From Hyphomicrobiales bacterium (GTDB lineage Bacteria; Pseudomonadota; Alphaproteobacteria; Rhizobiales; Beijerinckiaceae): a DNA stretch of 64,000 bases. A program made the position numbers and the translations under genes. The DNA lies in the NCBI GenBank assembly GCA_027483945.1, contig JAIXTM010000001.1, forward strand, positions 62,001 to 126,000. The letters run 5' to 3'. The notes beneath the pieces are model-generated. The model was given only the letters and a program-made list of their open reading frames with translations. It had not been told where the DNA came from and did not search any database. This document shows positions 54,100 to 63,027 of this stretch, one piece after another; the first letter of the stretch is position 1; the number at the start of each line of letters is the position of its first letter.

Positions 54100-55131
54100 C
54101 TAATCGTTCTCGCCGGCCCGGAACAGCTTGGACATGGCCCGCAGCCGCCCGGTGGCCTCGTAAGCGCCCAGCAGCGCCAGAGCGAGGATCAGCGGTGCGA
54201 CGTAATAAATGAGGCGGAACAGGAGCAGCGCGCCGAGCAGCGGCTCGCGCGGCACGTGATTGAGCGCCACCAGGATCGTCGCCTCGAAAACGCCGAGCCC
54301 GCCGGGCGAATGGCTGGCGATGCCCAGCATGGCGGCGGCGACGTAGATGGCGAGGAACGTCTCGTAGCCCACGCCGTGCCCGGCCGGCAGCAGGACGTAG
54401 AGGACGCCGGCCGCGGCGCAGACGTCGCCGATGCCGAGCAGCGCCTGCGCGCTGGAGAGCTTCCAGCCCGGCAGCTCCAGGCGCCAGCCCTGGATGCGCA
54501 CGGTGGGCCGGCGCAAGGCGACCCAGGCGATATAGGCGGCCACCAGCCCGATGGGCACAAGGCCCATGAGCCGCACGAAATCCGTGCCGAACACGATGAG
54601 GCGGGCCACGGCCTCCGCCTCGCGGATCAGCGACCAGCTGAGCACCACGCCCATGCCGAGCCAGAAGGTGATGCCCGCGATGACGGTGAGGCTGGCGATG
54701 CGCGAGGCCGACAGGCCTTTCGGCGCATAGATCCAGTAGCGGACCGTGCCGCCGGTCACGAGGGGGAAGCCCAGATTGAAGCTCACCGCGTAGCTGGTGA
54801 ACGAGGCGAGCGCGGTGGTGCGGTAGGGGATGCGGATCTTCAGCTGGCGCAGCGCCAGGACATCATAGCCCGTCAGGAGCAGGTAGCTGACGATCGTCAG
54901 GGCAATGGCAAGGGCGAGCTGGGTGCGGCTGGCGGAGGTCAGCGCCGCCTGGACCTCCCAAAGGTCCACCTCCCGGACGATCACCCACAGGACGAAGCAC
55001 GAGGCGATGACGATGATCGCGCTCATCACCGTGCCGAGCAGCGCCCAGCGCTTCCGGCTCGCGGGGGCGAGCGTCACGGCCGGGAGCGGGGCCGTTTCGG
55101 CCTGGGCGGCGGGCTGTCCGTCGGCTGTCAT
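54100..55131 (-). CDS. Lysylphosphatidylglycerol-synthase-like membrane protein (UPF0104)
   Basis: A 343-residue protein with about eight helices. GFPLVTGGTVRYWIYAPKGLSASRIASLTVIAG (about 110-142) and MLGIASHSPGGLGVFEATILVAL (about 265-287) are the conserved UPF0104/MprF membrane-domain motifs. The synthase domain of MprF is absent, so a flippase- or lipid-linked role is inferred. Starts at 55131 or 55205 (368 aa) are both possible; neither has a good ribosome site. 39 bases before phoR on the same strand. Confidence 0.78.
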   Translation of the reverse strand: MTADGQPAAQAETAPLPAVTLAPASRKRWALLGTVMSAIIVIASCFVLWVIVREVDLWEVQAALTSASRTQLALAIALTIVSYLLLTGYDVLALRQLKIRIPYRTTALASFTSYAVSFNLGFPLVTGGTVRYWIYAPKGLSASRIASLTVIAGITFWLGMGVVLSWSLIREAEAVARLIVFGTDFVRLMGLVPIGLVAAYIAWVALRRPTVRIQGWRLELPGWKLSSAQALLGIGDVCAAAGVLYVLLPAGHGVGYETFLAIYVAAAMLGIASHSPGGLGVFEATILVALNHVPREPLLGALLLFRLIYYVAPLILALALLGAYEATGRLRAMSKLFRAGEND

Positions 55132-55449
55132 GAACGATCGGGTGGTCCGTCGGAAGGGGTCGAGATCGACCGTGACGGCCGATCGTTGCAATTCGATGGC
55201 GCCCATATAGGAGGAGCGCCGCTTCGCCGCCAGCGGGCGCGGCATCTTTGACCTGAGGCAAACGCGCAACGCTCCGCCGCGTTTCGCCAGGGCCGTCTTG
55301 TGCGGTGCCGCGAGGACGGCTAGACCCCGGACAACGGCCGATGGGCGGATCCTGTTCTCGCAGGAGGCGCAAGGCCGGGCCCGCCCTTGTGGGGCCGGGT
55401 CTGTAACCGCGCCAGGCGCGGCATGCGTTCATCATACAAGGAGAAGACG

Positions 55450-56145
55450 GTGACGATCGGGGCTGACACGAAGCTTGCGGAGGGTACGGTCCTTTCGCGT
55501 CGCGCGATGCTGGTGGCGCTGGCTGCCCTCCCGCTCGCGGCGTGCCAGCAGGCGGTGATGAATGACCGCAACCCGGCGCTGTTCTCGGACGGCGACACGA
55601 CCGGCTGGTATGTCGGCTCGATGCCCGACAAGCCCCACGACGTGCCGCTGGTCGACCGTTCCAAGATGCGGCCCGAACTGAACCGCCAGACCGTCGATTA
55701 TCCGGGCAACGAGAAGCCGGGCACGATCGTCGTCGATATCGACAAGCGCTTCCTCTACCTCGTCCAGCCGGGCAACAAGGCGCTGCGCTACGGCGTCGGC
55801 GTCGGCCGCCAGGGTTTCTCCTGGAAGGGCGTCGCGACGATCGGCAACAAGACCGTTTGGCCGGACTGGCGCCCGACGCCGACCATGGTCCGCCTCAACC
55901 CGAAGCTGCCGGCGCATATGGCGGCGGGCGTCGACAACCCGCTGGGCGCTCGCGCTCTCTACCTCTACCAGGGCGGCCGGGACATCCTGTTCCGCATCCA
56001 CGGCACCAACGAGCCGTGGTCCATCGGCGAGCAGGTCTCCTCCGGCTGCATCCGCATGCTCAACGAGGATGTCGTGGACCTCTACAGCCGCGTGCCGGTC
56101 GGGACGACCGTGCTGGTGCGCCGCAACGGCCAGTGGCGCGTCTGA
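55450..56145 (+). CDS. L,D-transpeptidase (YkuD), lipoprotein
   Basis: A 231-residue protein with a lipobox (AALPLAACQQ, Cys near 33). The YkuD domain (about 95-225) has the complete active site: His in FRIHGTNEPWSIGEQ, then SSGCIRMLNED with the catalytic Cys and Arg. It cross-links peptidoglycan 3-3 or anchors proteins. GTG 55450 was chosen for AAGGAG at proper spacing; ATG 55423 is in frame. Paralogue of the altered protein at 23949. Confidence 0.9.
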   Translation: MTIGADTKLAEGTVLSRRAMLVALAALPLAACQQAVMNDRNPALFSDGDTTGWYVGSMPDKPHDVPLVDRSKMRPELNRQTVDYPGNEKPGTIVVDIDKRFLYLVQPGNKALRYGVGVGRQGFSWKGVATIGNKTVWPDWRPTPTMVRLNPKLPAHMAAGVDNPLGARALYLYQGGRDILFRIHGTNEPWSIGEQVSSGCIRMLNEDVVDLYSRVPVGTTVLVRRNGQWRV

Positions 56146-56173
56146 CGCGCGGCACCTCCCGCTCTTCAAACAG

Positions 56174-56200
56174 AAGGCCCGCATCGCTGCGGGCCTTTTC
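56174..56200 (+). terminator. Rho-independent terminator after the YkuD gene
   Basis: Stem AAGGCCCGCA (56174-56183) with TGCGGGCCTT (56188-56197), loop TCGC, T-rich end. A fragment resembling the palindromic repeats (GTCATCCCGGCGGGCGAAGCG, 56214 on) follows before the leuA stop at 56255. Confidence 0.85.
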
Positions 56201-56254
56201 GTTTGTCGCCCGGGTCATCCCGGCGGGCGAAGCGAAAGCCGGCGATGATCGGTG

Positions 56255-57928
56255 TCACGCCAGCCCGTCGCGGATCGCGCGGTTGACGGCGGAGACCACC
56301 GCCTTCAGCGACGCCACGACGATGTTGCGGTCCATGCCGACGCCGAAGACCGGCTTGTCGTTCACGCGCAGCTCCACATAGGCGACAGCCGCCGCATTGG
56401 CGCCGGTCCCGATGGCGTGCTCGCGGTAATCGACGAGCTGGAAGGTCCAGCCCAGATGAGCCTGGAGCGCGGCGGTGAAGCCGTCGATCGGTCCGGTGCC
56501 GTGGCCGGCGAGCGCGACGCGGGCGCCGCCGTCCTCGATGACCGCCTCGACCTTGCGTTCCTCCTCGCCGTTCTCCGCCTCGGTGCGGTGGCTGACGAAG
56601 CCGATCCGGCCGTCGAAGAGATATTCGGCGCGGAACGCTTCGTAGAGCCGCTCGGCGGAGAGTTCCACGCCCTCGCCGTCGGCGACGCCCTGGACGACCC
56701 GGCCGAACTCGATCTGGAGCCGGCGGGGCAGTTCCAGCCCGTATTCCCGCTCCATGACATAGGCGATGCCGCCCTTCCCGGACTGGGAATTGATCCGGAT
56801 CACGGCCTCGTAGGACCGGCCGAGATCCTTCGGGTCGATGGGCAGATAAGGCACTTCCCAGTGCTCCTGGCCCGCCGCCTCGAGGGCTTTCAGGCCCTTG
56901 TTGATGGCGTCCTGGTGGGAGCCGGAGAAGGCGGTGAAGACCAGTTCGCCCGCATAGGGGTGCCGCGGGTGGATCGGCAGCTGCGTGCAATATTCGGCGG
57001 TGCGGATCAGCTCGTTGATGTCGCCGATCTTGAGGCCCGGATCGATGCCCTGGGAGTAGAGGTTCAGCGCCAGCGTCACGATGTCGACATTGCCGGTGCG
57101 CTCGCCGTTGCCGAAGAGCGTGCCTTCCACGCGGTCAGCGCCCGCCATCAGGCCGAGCTCGGTCGCGGCGACCGCCGTGCCCCGGTCGTTATGCGGATGG
57201 AGCGAGATGATGACCGCCTCGCGGTCCTTCACGTTCCGGCAGAACCATTCGATCTGGTCCGCGTGGACGTTGGGCGTCGACATCTCCACCGTCGCCGGCA
57301 GGTTCAGGATCATCGTGTGGTCGGGCGTGGGGCGATGGACGTCCATCACCGCCTCGCAGATCTCGCGGGCGAATTCCAGTTCGGTGCCGGTGAAGCTCTC
57401 CGGGCTGTACTGGTGGACCACCTCGGTGATGCCCGCGAGGTCCTGCTTCAGGGCCTCGATCAGCTTCGCGCCCTCCACTGCGATGCGAACGATCTCGGGC
57501 TTGTCGGCCCGGAAGACGACGCGGCGCTGCAGCTCGGAGGTGGAATTATAGAGGTGGACGATGGCCCGGCGCGCACCGCGGATCGATTCCATCGTGCGGG
57601 TGATGATCTCGGGCCGCGACTGGGTCAGGACCTGGATCGTCACGTCGTCGGGGATCAGCCCGCCTTCGATCAGGTGGCGGACGAAGTCGAAATCCGTCTG
57701 CGAGGCGGCGGGAAAGCCGACCTCGATCTCCTTGAAGCCCATGGCGACGAGCGTCTTCCACAGGCGGAGCTTGCGCTCGGTGCCCATGGGCTCGATCAGG
57801 GCCTGGTTGCCGTCGCGCAGGTCGACGGAGCACCACATGGGCGGCGACGCGATCACGGCGTCGGGCCAGGTGCGGTCTCTCAGGGCTACGGGGGCATAGG
57901 GCCGGTATTTCCGGTTCGCGGTCTGCAC
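56255..57928 (-). CDS. leuA: 2-isopropylmalate synthase LeuA (long form)
   Basis: A 557-residue enzyme condensing acetyl-CoA and 2-oxoisovalerate, the first leucine step. DREGNQ-type start is [17 protein letters not shown] (about 32-48); [37 protein letters not shown] (about 225-262) holds the metal ligands. The C-terminal leucine-sensing domain is about 430-557. This is the longer LeuA type found in actinobacteria and some proteobacteria. The GTG start at 57928 has AGAGG upstream. No leader peptide or T-box is visible. Confidence 0.94.
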   Translation of the reverse strand: MQTANRKYRPYAPVALRDRTWPDAVIASPPMWCSVDLRDGNQALIEPMGTERKLRLWKTLVAMGFKEIEVGFPAASQTDFDFVRHLIEGGLIPDDVTIQVLTQSRPEIITRTMESIRGARRAIVHLYNSTSELQRRVVFRADKPEIVRIAVEGAKLIEALKQDLAGITEVVHQYSPESFTGTELEFAREICEAVMDVHRPTPDHTMILNLPATVEMSTPNVHADQIEWFCRNVKDREAVIISLHPHNDRGTAVAATELGLMAGADRVEGTLFGNGERTGNVDIVTLALNLYSQGIDPGLKIGDINELIRTAEYCTQLPIHPRHPYAGELVFTAFSGSHQDAINKGLKALEAAGQEHWEVPYLPIDPKDLGRSYEAVIRINSQSGKGGIAYVMEREYGLELPRRLQIEFGRVVQGVADGEGVELSAERLYEAFRAEYLFDGRIGFVSHRTEAENGEEERKVEAVIEDGGARVALAGHGTGPIDGFTAALQAHLGWTFQLVDYREHAIGTGANAAAVAYVELRVNDKPVFGVGMDRNIVVASLKAVVSAVNRAIRDGLA

Positions 57929-58164
57929 GGGAGAACCTCTTGCGAACGAAGGTCAGGATCGGGCGGGTCGGCGCATGGCGCGCCTGGCCAACGGGCACAT
58001 CTCAGCCCCGATGGCCGATCCTAAGTCGCAGGCTCTTCGTCCGGAAACGCATCGCGCTCGTGTCCCTCTGCCGAAGGGCTTAGCCGCCGCGGCAGGGCAG
58101 TGTCAACCAAGCCCCTTTCCGCCAAAGAAGCCCCTTCCCAAGCGTCGCCTTTCCTGTATCTTGT

Positions 58165-58179
58165 TGCAAATCGTTTGCA
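58165..58179. promoter_or_regulatory. Mur box (manganese-responsive operator) of mntH
   Basis: TGCAAATCGTTTGCA: a perfect palindrome with 6-bp arms and a 3-base centre. This matches the rhizobial Mur-responsive element that represses mntH when manganese is sufficient. It ends 20 bases before the mntH start. Confidence 0.85.
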
Positions 58180-58198
58180 TGAGCAACTGGAGACGGGC

Positions 58199-59572
58199 AT
58201 GGACGCGCGGATCGCCGAAGCGCAGGACGGGGCCGCAGCCGGCGGCGCGACGGCCGGCGGCTGGCGGCGGGCGCGGGGCGACGCGCCGCTCTCCGACGTC
58301 TACCGCTCGATCGCGATCCCGCGCGGACGCTCCTCGGCGCGCCGCTTCGCGGCTTTCCTCGGCCCCGGCTACCTCGTTGCCGTCGGCTATATGGACCCCG
58401 GCAACTGGGCGACCTCGATCGCCGGCGGGTCGAAGTTCGGCTACACGCTGCTCGTCGTCGCGCTCGTCTCCAACATCATGGCGATCGTGCTGCAATCGCT
58501 ATGCGCGCGGCTCGCCATCGCGTCGGGCCGCGACCTCGCGCAGGCCTGCCGCGACGCCTATCCGCGCTGGGTCGCCTGGCCGCTATGGGCGCTGGCGGAA
58601 CTCGCCATCGTGGCGACGGACCTGGCCGAGGTGATCGGTACCGCCATCGGTCTCAACCTGCTCTTCGGCATCCCCCTCGAGATCGGAGTCATCATCACGG
58701 CACTGGACGTGTTCGTGATCCTCTACCTGCAGAAGCTTGGCTTCCGGTACCTGGAGGCCATGATCGTGACGCTGCTCGGCGTCATCGCCGTGTGCTTCGC
58801 GGTGCAGATCGCGCTGGCCGATCCGCAATGGGGCGCCGTCATCCGCGGCTTCGCGCCGACGACGCAGATCGTGACCAATCCGGAAATGCTCTACCTGGCG
58901 CTCGGCATCCTCGGCGCGACGGTGATGCCGCACAATCTCTACCTGCATTCGGCCATCGTGCAGACGCGGGATTACGGCGCGTCGCTGCCTGAGAAGCGCG
59001 AGGCTCTGAAATTCGCCACCATCGATTCCACCGTGGCGCTGATGTTCGCACTGACGATCAACGCCTCGATCCTGATCCTCGCGGCGGCCGCGTTCCACTC
59101 GACCGGGCGCAGCGAGGTCGCCGAGCTCGGCGACGCTCATTCCCTGCTCGCGCCGCTGCTGGGTGCCGCCATCGCGCCCACCCTGTTCGGCATCGCGCTC
59201 CTGTGCTGCGGCCTGAACTCCACCGTGACCGCGACCCTCGCCGGCCAGGCGGTCATGGAGGGCTTCCTCGACATCCGCCTCGCTCCCTGGCTGCGCCGGC
59301 TGATCACGCGGCTCGTCGCCATCGTGCCGGCGGCCGTGGTGACGATCTGGTACGGGGAGAGCGGCACGGCGCGGCTCCTCATCCTGAGCCAGGTGATCCT
59401 GAGCCTGCAGCTCTCCTTCGCGGTGATCCCGCTCGTCATATTCACCGCGAGCAAGGCCAAGATGGGTCCGCTCGTCGCTCCGCGCTGGCTCATTCTCTTC
59501 GCCAGCACGATCGCCGCGGTGATCGTGGTGCTGAACCTCAAGCTGCTGGTGGATTTCGCGCTGGGCGGGTGA
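58199..59572 (+). CDS. mntH: Nramp-family manganese transporter MntH
   Basis: A 457-residue proton-coupled divalent metal importer. The metal site is in [15 protein letters not shown] (first helix, DPGN near 63-66) and [15 protein letters not shown] (sixth helix, MPH near 243-246), both diagnostic for Nramp. ATG 58199 places the Mur box just upstream; a start at 58100 would put it inside the gene. Confidence 0.94.
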   Translation: MDARIAEAQDGAAAGGATAGGWRRARGDAPLSDVYRSIAIPRGRSSARRFAAFLGPGYLVAVGYMDPGNWATSIAGGSKFGYTLLVVALVSNIMAIVLQSLCARLAIASGRDLAQACRDAYPRWVAWPLWALAELAIVATDLAEVIGTAIGLNLLFGIPLEIGVIITALDVFVILYLQKLGFRYLEAMIVTLLGVIAVCFAVQIALADPQWGAVIRGFAPTTQIVTNPEMLYLALGILGATVMPHNLYLHSAIVQTRDYGASLPEKREALKFATIDSTVALMFALTINASILILAAAAFHSTGRSEVAELGDAHSLLAPLLGAAIAPTLFGIALLCCGLNSTVTATLAGQAVMEGFLDIRLAPWLRRLITRLVAIVPAAVVTIWYGESGTARLLILSQVILSLQLSFAVIPLVIFTASKAKMGPLVAPRWLILFASTIAAVIVVLNLKLLVDFALGG

Positions 59573-59660
59573 GAGACCCGCCTTGACGGCCGCCGGGCCT
59601 TGAGTCCCAATCGCCCTGCCGCGGCCATTTTGCCGCGGCGATGGCGGGGGCTATCCACTC

Positions 59661-60245
59661 ATGACGAAAGTGTCGGTGCTCGCCGCGGCGGGCCTTCTAT
59701 GCGCGGCGGCATCGGCCGCGAACGCGATGTCCATCGAGCGCAGGGGCACGACGCTGTTCCTCTCCGGCAAGATCGAAGCGGGCGACGATCTCAAGGTCCG
59801 CGACGCGCTGGACGCGGGCGGCATCAAGATCGTCAATCTCGACAGTTCCGGCGGCTCCATCCGCGTGGCGCACGATATCGCCCGGCGCATCCGGCAGGAC
59901 GGCCTCTCGACGGTCGTGGACGGAAGCCGCAGCCGGTGCAACAGCGCCTGCACGCTGATTTTCGCCGGCGGCGTGAAGCGTCATTACGTCAATGCCGGCG
60001 GCGTGCGCGACGGGCTCGGGAGCAAGGTGAAGGGTCTGGGATACCACGAGGGCAACAATTTCAGCGTCAGCGGCCACCGCATCCAGTCCGGCGGCGCCTC
60101 GTCGAGCATGATCAACGGTTATTACGAGCTGGGCAGCCGCGAGGCCGCGAGCCTCATCACCAAGGCCAATTACAAGCAGATGTACTACATCTCGCAGGCG
60201 ACGGCCCTGTCGCTCGGCATCGCGACGAGCCTGTCGCCGCCCTGA
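59661..60245 (+). CDS. Periplasmic ClpP-like protein
   Basis: A 194-residue exported protein: signal peptide VLAAAGLLCAAASAANAMS, then a ClpP/crotonase-like fold. IVNLDSSGGSIRVAHDIARRIRQDGLSTVV corresponds to the oxyanion region, and SRSRCNSACTLIFAGG holds the likely catalytic Ser (NSAC, near 94); GYHEG near 128 may supply the His. Such proteins occur widely in alphaproteobacteria without assigned function. Confidence 0.78.
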   Translation: MTKVSVLAAAGLLCAAASAANAMSIERRGTTLFLSGKIEAGDDLKVRDALDAGGIKIVNLDSSGGSIRVAHDIARRIRQDGLSTVVDGSRSRCNSACTLIFAGGVKRHYVNAGGVRDGLGSKVKGLGYHEGNNFSVSGHRIQSGGASSSMINGYYELGSREAASLITKANYKQMYYISQATALSLGIATSLSPP

Positions 60246-60252
60246 GGCGGGT

Positions 60253-61314
60253 TCAGCCGCTCCAGGTCCGGTCCAGCACCCGCAGCCAGTTGCGGTGCGC
60301 GAATTTGGCGATCGCATCCGAGCCGTAGCCGCGCTCGCGCATGGCCGCGATGAGGACCGGGAGGCCCGCGACATCGCCGATCGCGTCCGGCACCGTGGCG
60401 CCGTCGAAATCCGAACCCAAGCCGACGCTGTCCTCGCCGAGGACGCCGACGAGATGCTCGTAATGGGCGAGGATATCGGCGACGGGCGTTGCCGACGCCT
60501 TGCGCCCGTCAGGCCGCAGGAAGCTCGTCGCCAGGTTGATCCCCACCATGCCACCGCTGTCGCGGATGGCCGCGAGCTGGTCGTCGGTGAGGTTGCGCGA
60601 GGTCGGGCACACGGCGTGGGCATTGGAATGGGTCGCCACGAGCGGCGCGTCGGTGATCGCGGCCACGTCCCAGAAGCCCTTGGCGTTGAGGTGCGACAGG
60701 TCGATCATGACCTTCATCCGGTTGCAGCGGCGCACCAGTTCCTTGCCGAGATCGGTGAGGCCGGGGCCGGTATCGGGGCCGGACGGGTAGCGGAACGGAA
60801 CGCCGTGACCGAACAGGTTGGGCCGGCTCCAGACCGGACCGATCGATTTCAGCCCCGCCTCCACGAGCACGTCGAGCGCAGCGAAATCGGCGTCGATCGC
60901 CTCCGCGCCCTCAATATGGAGGATGGCCGCCAGGGACCCCGCCTCCATCGCCGCGCGGATCGCGGCCGTGCTGCGGCAGATGCGCAGTCCGTCGTCGGAC
61001 AGGCGGGCGATGCGGGCCAGCAGCGCCGCCATCGCGAGGGTGAAGTCGAGCGCCGGCGGGCGCGGCAGCGCCGCGGGCAAAGGCACGTCATAGGACGGCC
61101 GGTCCATCTGGTCGTCGGGCGCGGCGAGATGCGGCGAGGGCACGAAGATCGCGAAGAACCCGCCGGCGAAGCCGCCGCTCCGGGCGCGCGGCAGGTCGAT
61201 ATGCCCTTCGCCGTCGCCGTCGAGGAACGCGCCGGTGCGCACGTCCTGCGGCTTGCGGATCAGGCGCAGCAGCGTGTCGTTATGGCCATCGAGAACGGGG
61301 ACGATGTCGGTCAA
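60253..61314 (-). CDS. Membrane-dipeptidase-type peptidase (M19)
   Basis: A 353-residue zinc dipeptidase. Metal ligands: His-x-Asp in VLDGHNDTLLR (about 8-15), Glu in LHIEGAEAID (about 130), and the histidines in MIDLSHLNAKGF and VATHSNAHAV (about 205-235). The C-terminus has GLGSDFDGA. Both candidate starts are TTG: 61314 gives a normal N-terminus right before the metal site; 61371 adds 19 residues. It converges on the ClpP-like gene. Confidence 0.9.
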   Translation of the reverse strand: MTDIVPVLDGHNDTLLRLIRKPQDVRTGAFLDGDGEGHIDLPRARSGGFAGGFFAIFVPSPHLAAPDDQMDRPSYDVPLPAALPRPPALDFTLAMAALLARIARLSDDGLRICRSTAAIRAAMEAGSLAAILHIEGAEAIDADFAALDVLVEAGLKSIGPVWSRPNLFGHGVPFRYPSGPDTGPGLTDLGKELVRRCNRMKVMIDLSHLNAKGFWDVAAITDAPLVATHSNAHAVCPTSRNLTDDQLAAIRDSGGMVGINLATSFLRPDGRKASATPVADILAHYEHLVGVLGEDSVGLGSDFDGATVPDAIGDVAGLPVLIAAMRERGYGSDAIAKFAHRNWLRVLDRTWSG

Positions 61315-61416
61315 GGGCGGGTCTGTCCGATCCGGGGCTTCGATTAGGGCGCCTCGCGATGCGATTCGCAAAGGGCAACTTCGCCCGGCTTGCTGGGGCG
61401 CGCCGTCACGGCCGGC

Positions 61417-62280
61417 TCAGCCGGTCCGCCGGCGCCTTTCGCCGGCGGCCAGGGCCAGCGCGACGCCGCCCAGGATCAGGATGGAGGCGGTCACGAGGCG
61501 TATCGTGAGCGGCTCGCCGATCAGCAGCACCCCGCCCGCCGCGGCGATGGCCGGCACGGTGAGCTGGACGAAAGCGGCGCGGGCGCGAGTCAAGGCAGGC
61601 AGCGCGCTGTACCAGATGGCATAACCGATGCCCGATGCGACGATGCCGGACAGGACGGCATAGACCATGCCCGCCGATGTCGGCGCCCGGCTCGCGAGGC
61701 CGAATGCCGTCAGCACAAGCGCGACCGGCAGGCAGCGCAGGAAATTGCCCGCCGTATCGGCGAGCGGCTGGCGCGAGCCCCGGCCAATCAGCGAATAGGC
61801 GGCCCAGCACAGACCCGCCGCGACCATCAGGGCTGCGCTCGCCGGATCGGGCGCGGCGAGGCCCGGCGCGACGAGATAGGCGAGGCCGCCGAGGGCGAGG
61901 GCGAGGCCCGCCCATTCCAGGAGGCCGGGTCGGTCGCCCTTGAGGATCGCCCAGCCGAGCATGCCCGCCTGGACCGCTCCGAAGAGGATGAGCGCACCGG
62001 TGCCGGCGCCCAGCGCCACATAGGCGATGGAGAAGGCGATCGCGTAGCCGAAAAGGCCCGCGGCGCCGGACCAAGACCCGGCGCGCAGCACGCGGCCCGC
62101 GCCGCTGCTTCCCGGATCGCGCCAGACGACGAAGGCCGCCAGCGTGAGCGCGCCTGAGGCGAGCCTCACCCCCGTATAGGCCATGGGTTCGGCGGCGCCA
62201 GCCTCGAGCGCCAGCCGAGCGAGGACCGAATTGGCGGCGAAGGCGATCATCGCGAGCGCGGTGGCGAGGGTGACGGGCAT
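61417..62280 (-). CDS. DMT/EamA-family transporter
   Basis: A 287-residue membrane protein with ten helices in two EamA repeats. It begins TLATALAMIAFAANSVLARLAL and ends with [18 protein letters not shown] 62280 gives a helix from the first residues; a longer frame to 62409 has no support. Substrate unknown. It precedes the M19 dipeptidase gene in the same direction. Confidence 0.87.
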   Translation of the reverse strand: MPVTLATALAMIAFAANSVLARLALEAGAAEPMAYTGVRLASGALTLAAFVVWRDPGSSGAGRVLRAGSWSGAAGLFGYAIAFSIAYVALGAGTGALILFGAVQAGMLGWAILKGDRPGLLEWAGLALALGGLAYLVAPGLAAPDPASAALMVAAGLCWAAYSLIGRGSRQPLADTAGNFLRCLPVALVLTAFGLASRAPTSAGMVYAVLSGIVASGIGYAIWYSALPALTRARAAFVQLTVPAIAAAGGVLLIGEPLTIRLVTASILILGGVALALAAGERRRRTG

Positions 62281-62451
62281 CTTTGTCCGGGCAGCGCTGG
62301 CGGGCGCGCCATCATGGAGCGGACGGAGCCGCAAATCGCCCGCGATTTTACGCATGCCGCGGGCTGGCTCCGACACGGACGGAGCGAAAAGGGCGGCGCC
62401 TTGCGGCACCGCCCTTCCCCCGAACCGGACCGACGATTGCGGGAGCGTCGG

Positions 62452-63027
62452 TCAGCCGGAAGCGTCGAACCCGAATCGGTCGAGCTCGGAGAAGAAGCCG
62501 GGAAGCGGGCTTTCGTGGTCCTTTGCCATCGGAGCGCCAGGCGGCCGGAAAACGAGCGTCAGGGAGCCTTCGCGCCGGGCCTGGCCGACGGAGAGGGGAT
62601 GTTCGGGCACGGCGGCGAGCGTGCCGGTCACAACGACCGCACCGGGCGCAAGGCCGGACGGCGCATGGGTGTGCGCCGTCATGGCGAAGCCACGCGGCAC
62701 GGCCGGCAGGGCCCTGACCTCGGCCACGAGCCGGACCGGGCGGCGGAAGGCCGGGCGCATGGCCAAGGTCACTTCGTCAGGCTCGTCCACGAGGCCGCGA
62801 TAGGCGGCGCTCGCCAGCACCGCCGCGTTCGCGAGCCGATAGAAAGTCAGGTATTCGGGCGCGCCGTCGCCTTCGCCGCGATAGCGGATCGCACCGAGAA
62901 TGCCCGGCACGGTGAGGCGCTGGGGCACATGGTGGCCGGCATGCCAGGCCTCGTACGCGGCGCGCCGGTCCGGATCGACATCGTTGCCGAACAGCAGGAA
63001 AGCGTGGCTCGCTCCGATCTCACCCAT
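62452..63027 (-). CDS. EthD-like/dimeric alpha-beta barrel protein
   Basis: A 191-residue protein. The N-terminal half begins SHAFLLFGNDVDPDRRAAYEAWHAGHHVPQRLTVPGILGAIRY, the pattern of EthD/dimeric alpha-beta barrel proteins, where the WH...HH positions line a small-molecule pocket. The C-terminal half is not recognised. Its start overlaps the dehydrogenase gene by 8 bases, so both are likely one catabolic unit. Confidence 0.7.
   Translation of the reverse strand: MGEIGASHAFLLFGNDVDPDRRAAYEAWHAGHHVPQRLTVPGILGAIRYRGEGDGAPEYLTFYRLANAAVLASAAYRGLVDEPDEVTLAMRPAFRRPVRLVAEVRALPAVPRGFAMTAHTHAPSGLAPGAVVVTGTLAAVPEHPLSVGQARREGSLTLVFRPPGAPMAKDHESPLPGFFSELDRFGFDASG

Noticed and set aside
57929-58198. 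Leucine attenuator or T-box before leuA
   Set aside because: No leucine-rich leader peptide, terminator/antiterminator pair or T-box core was visible.
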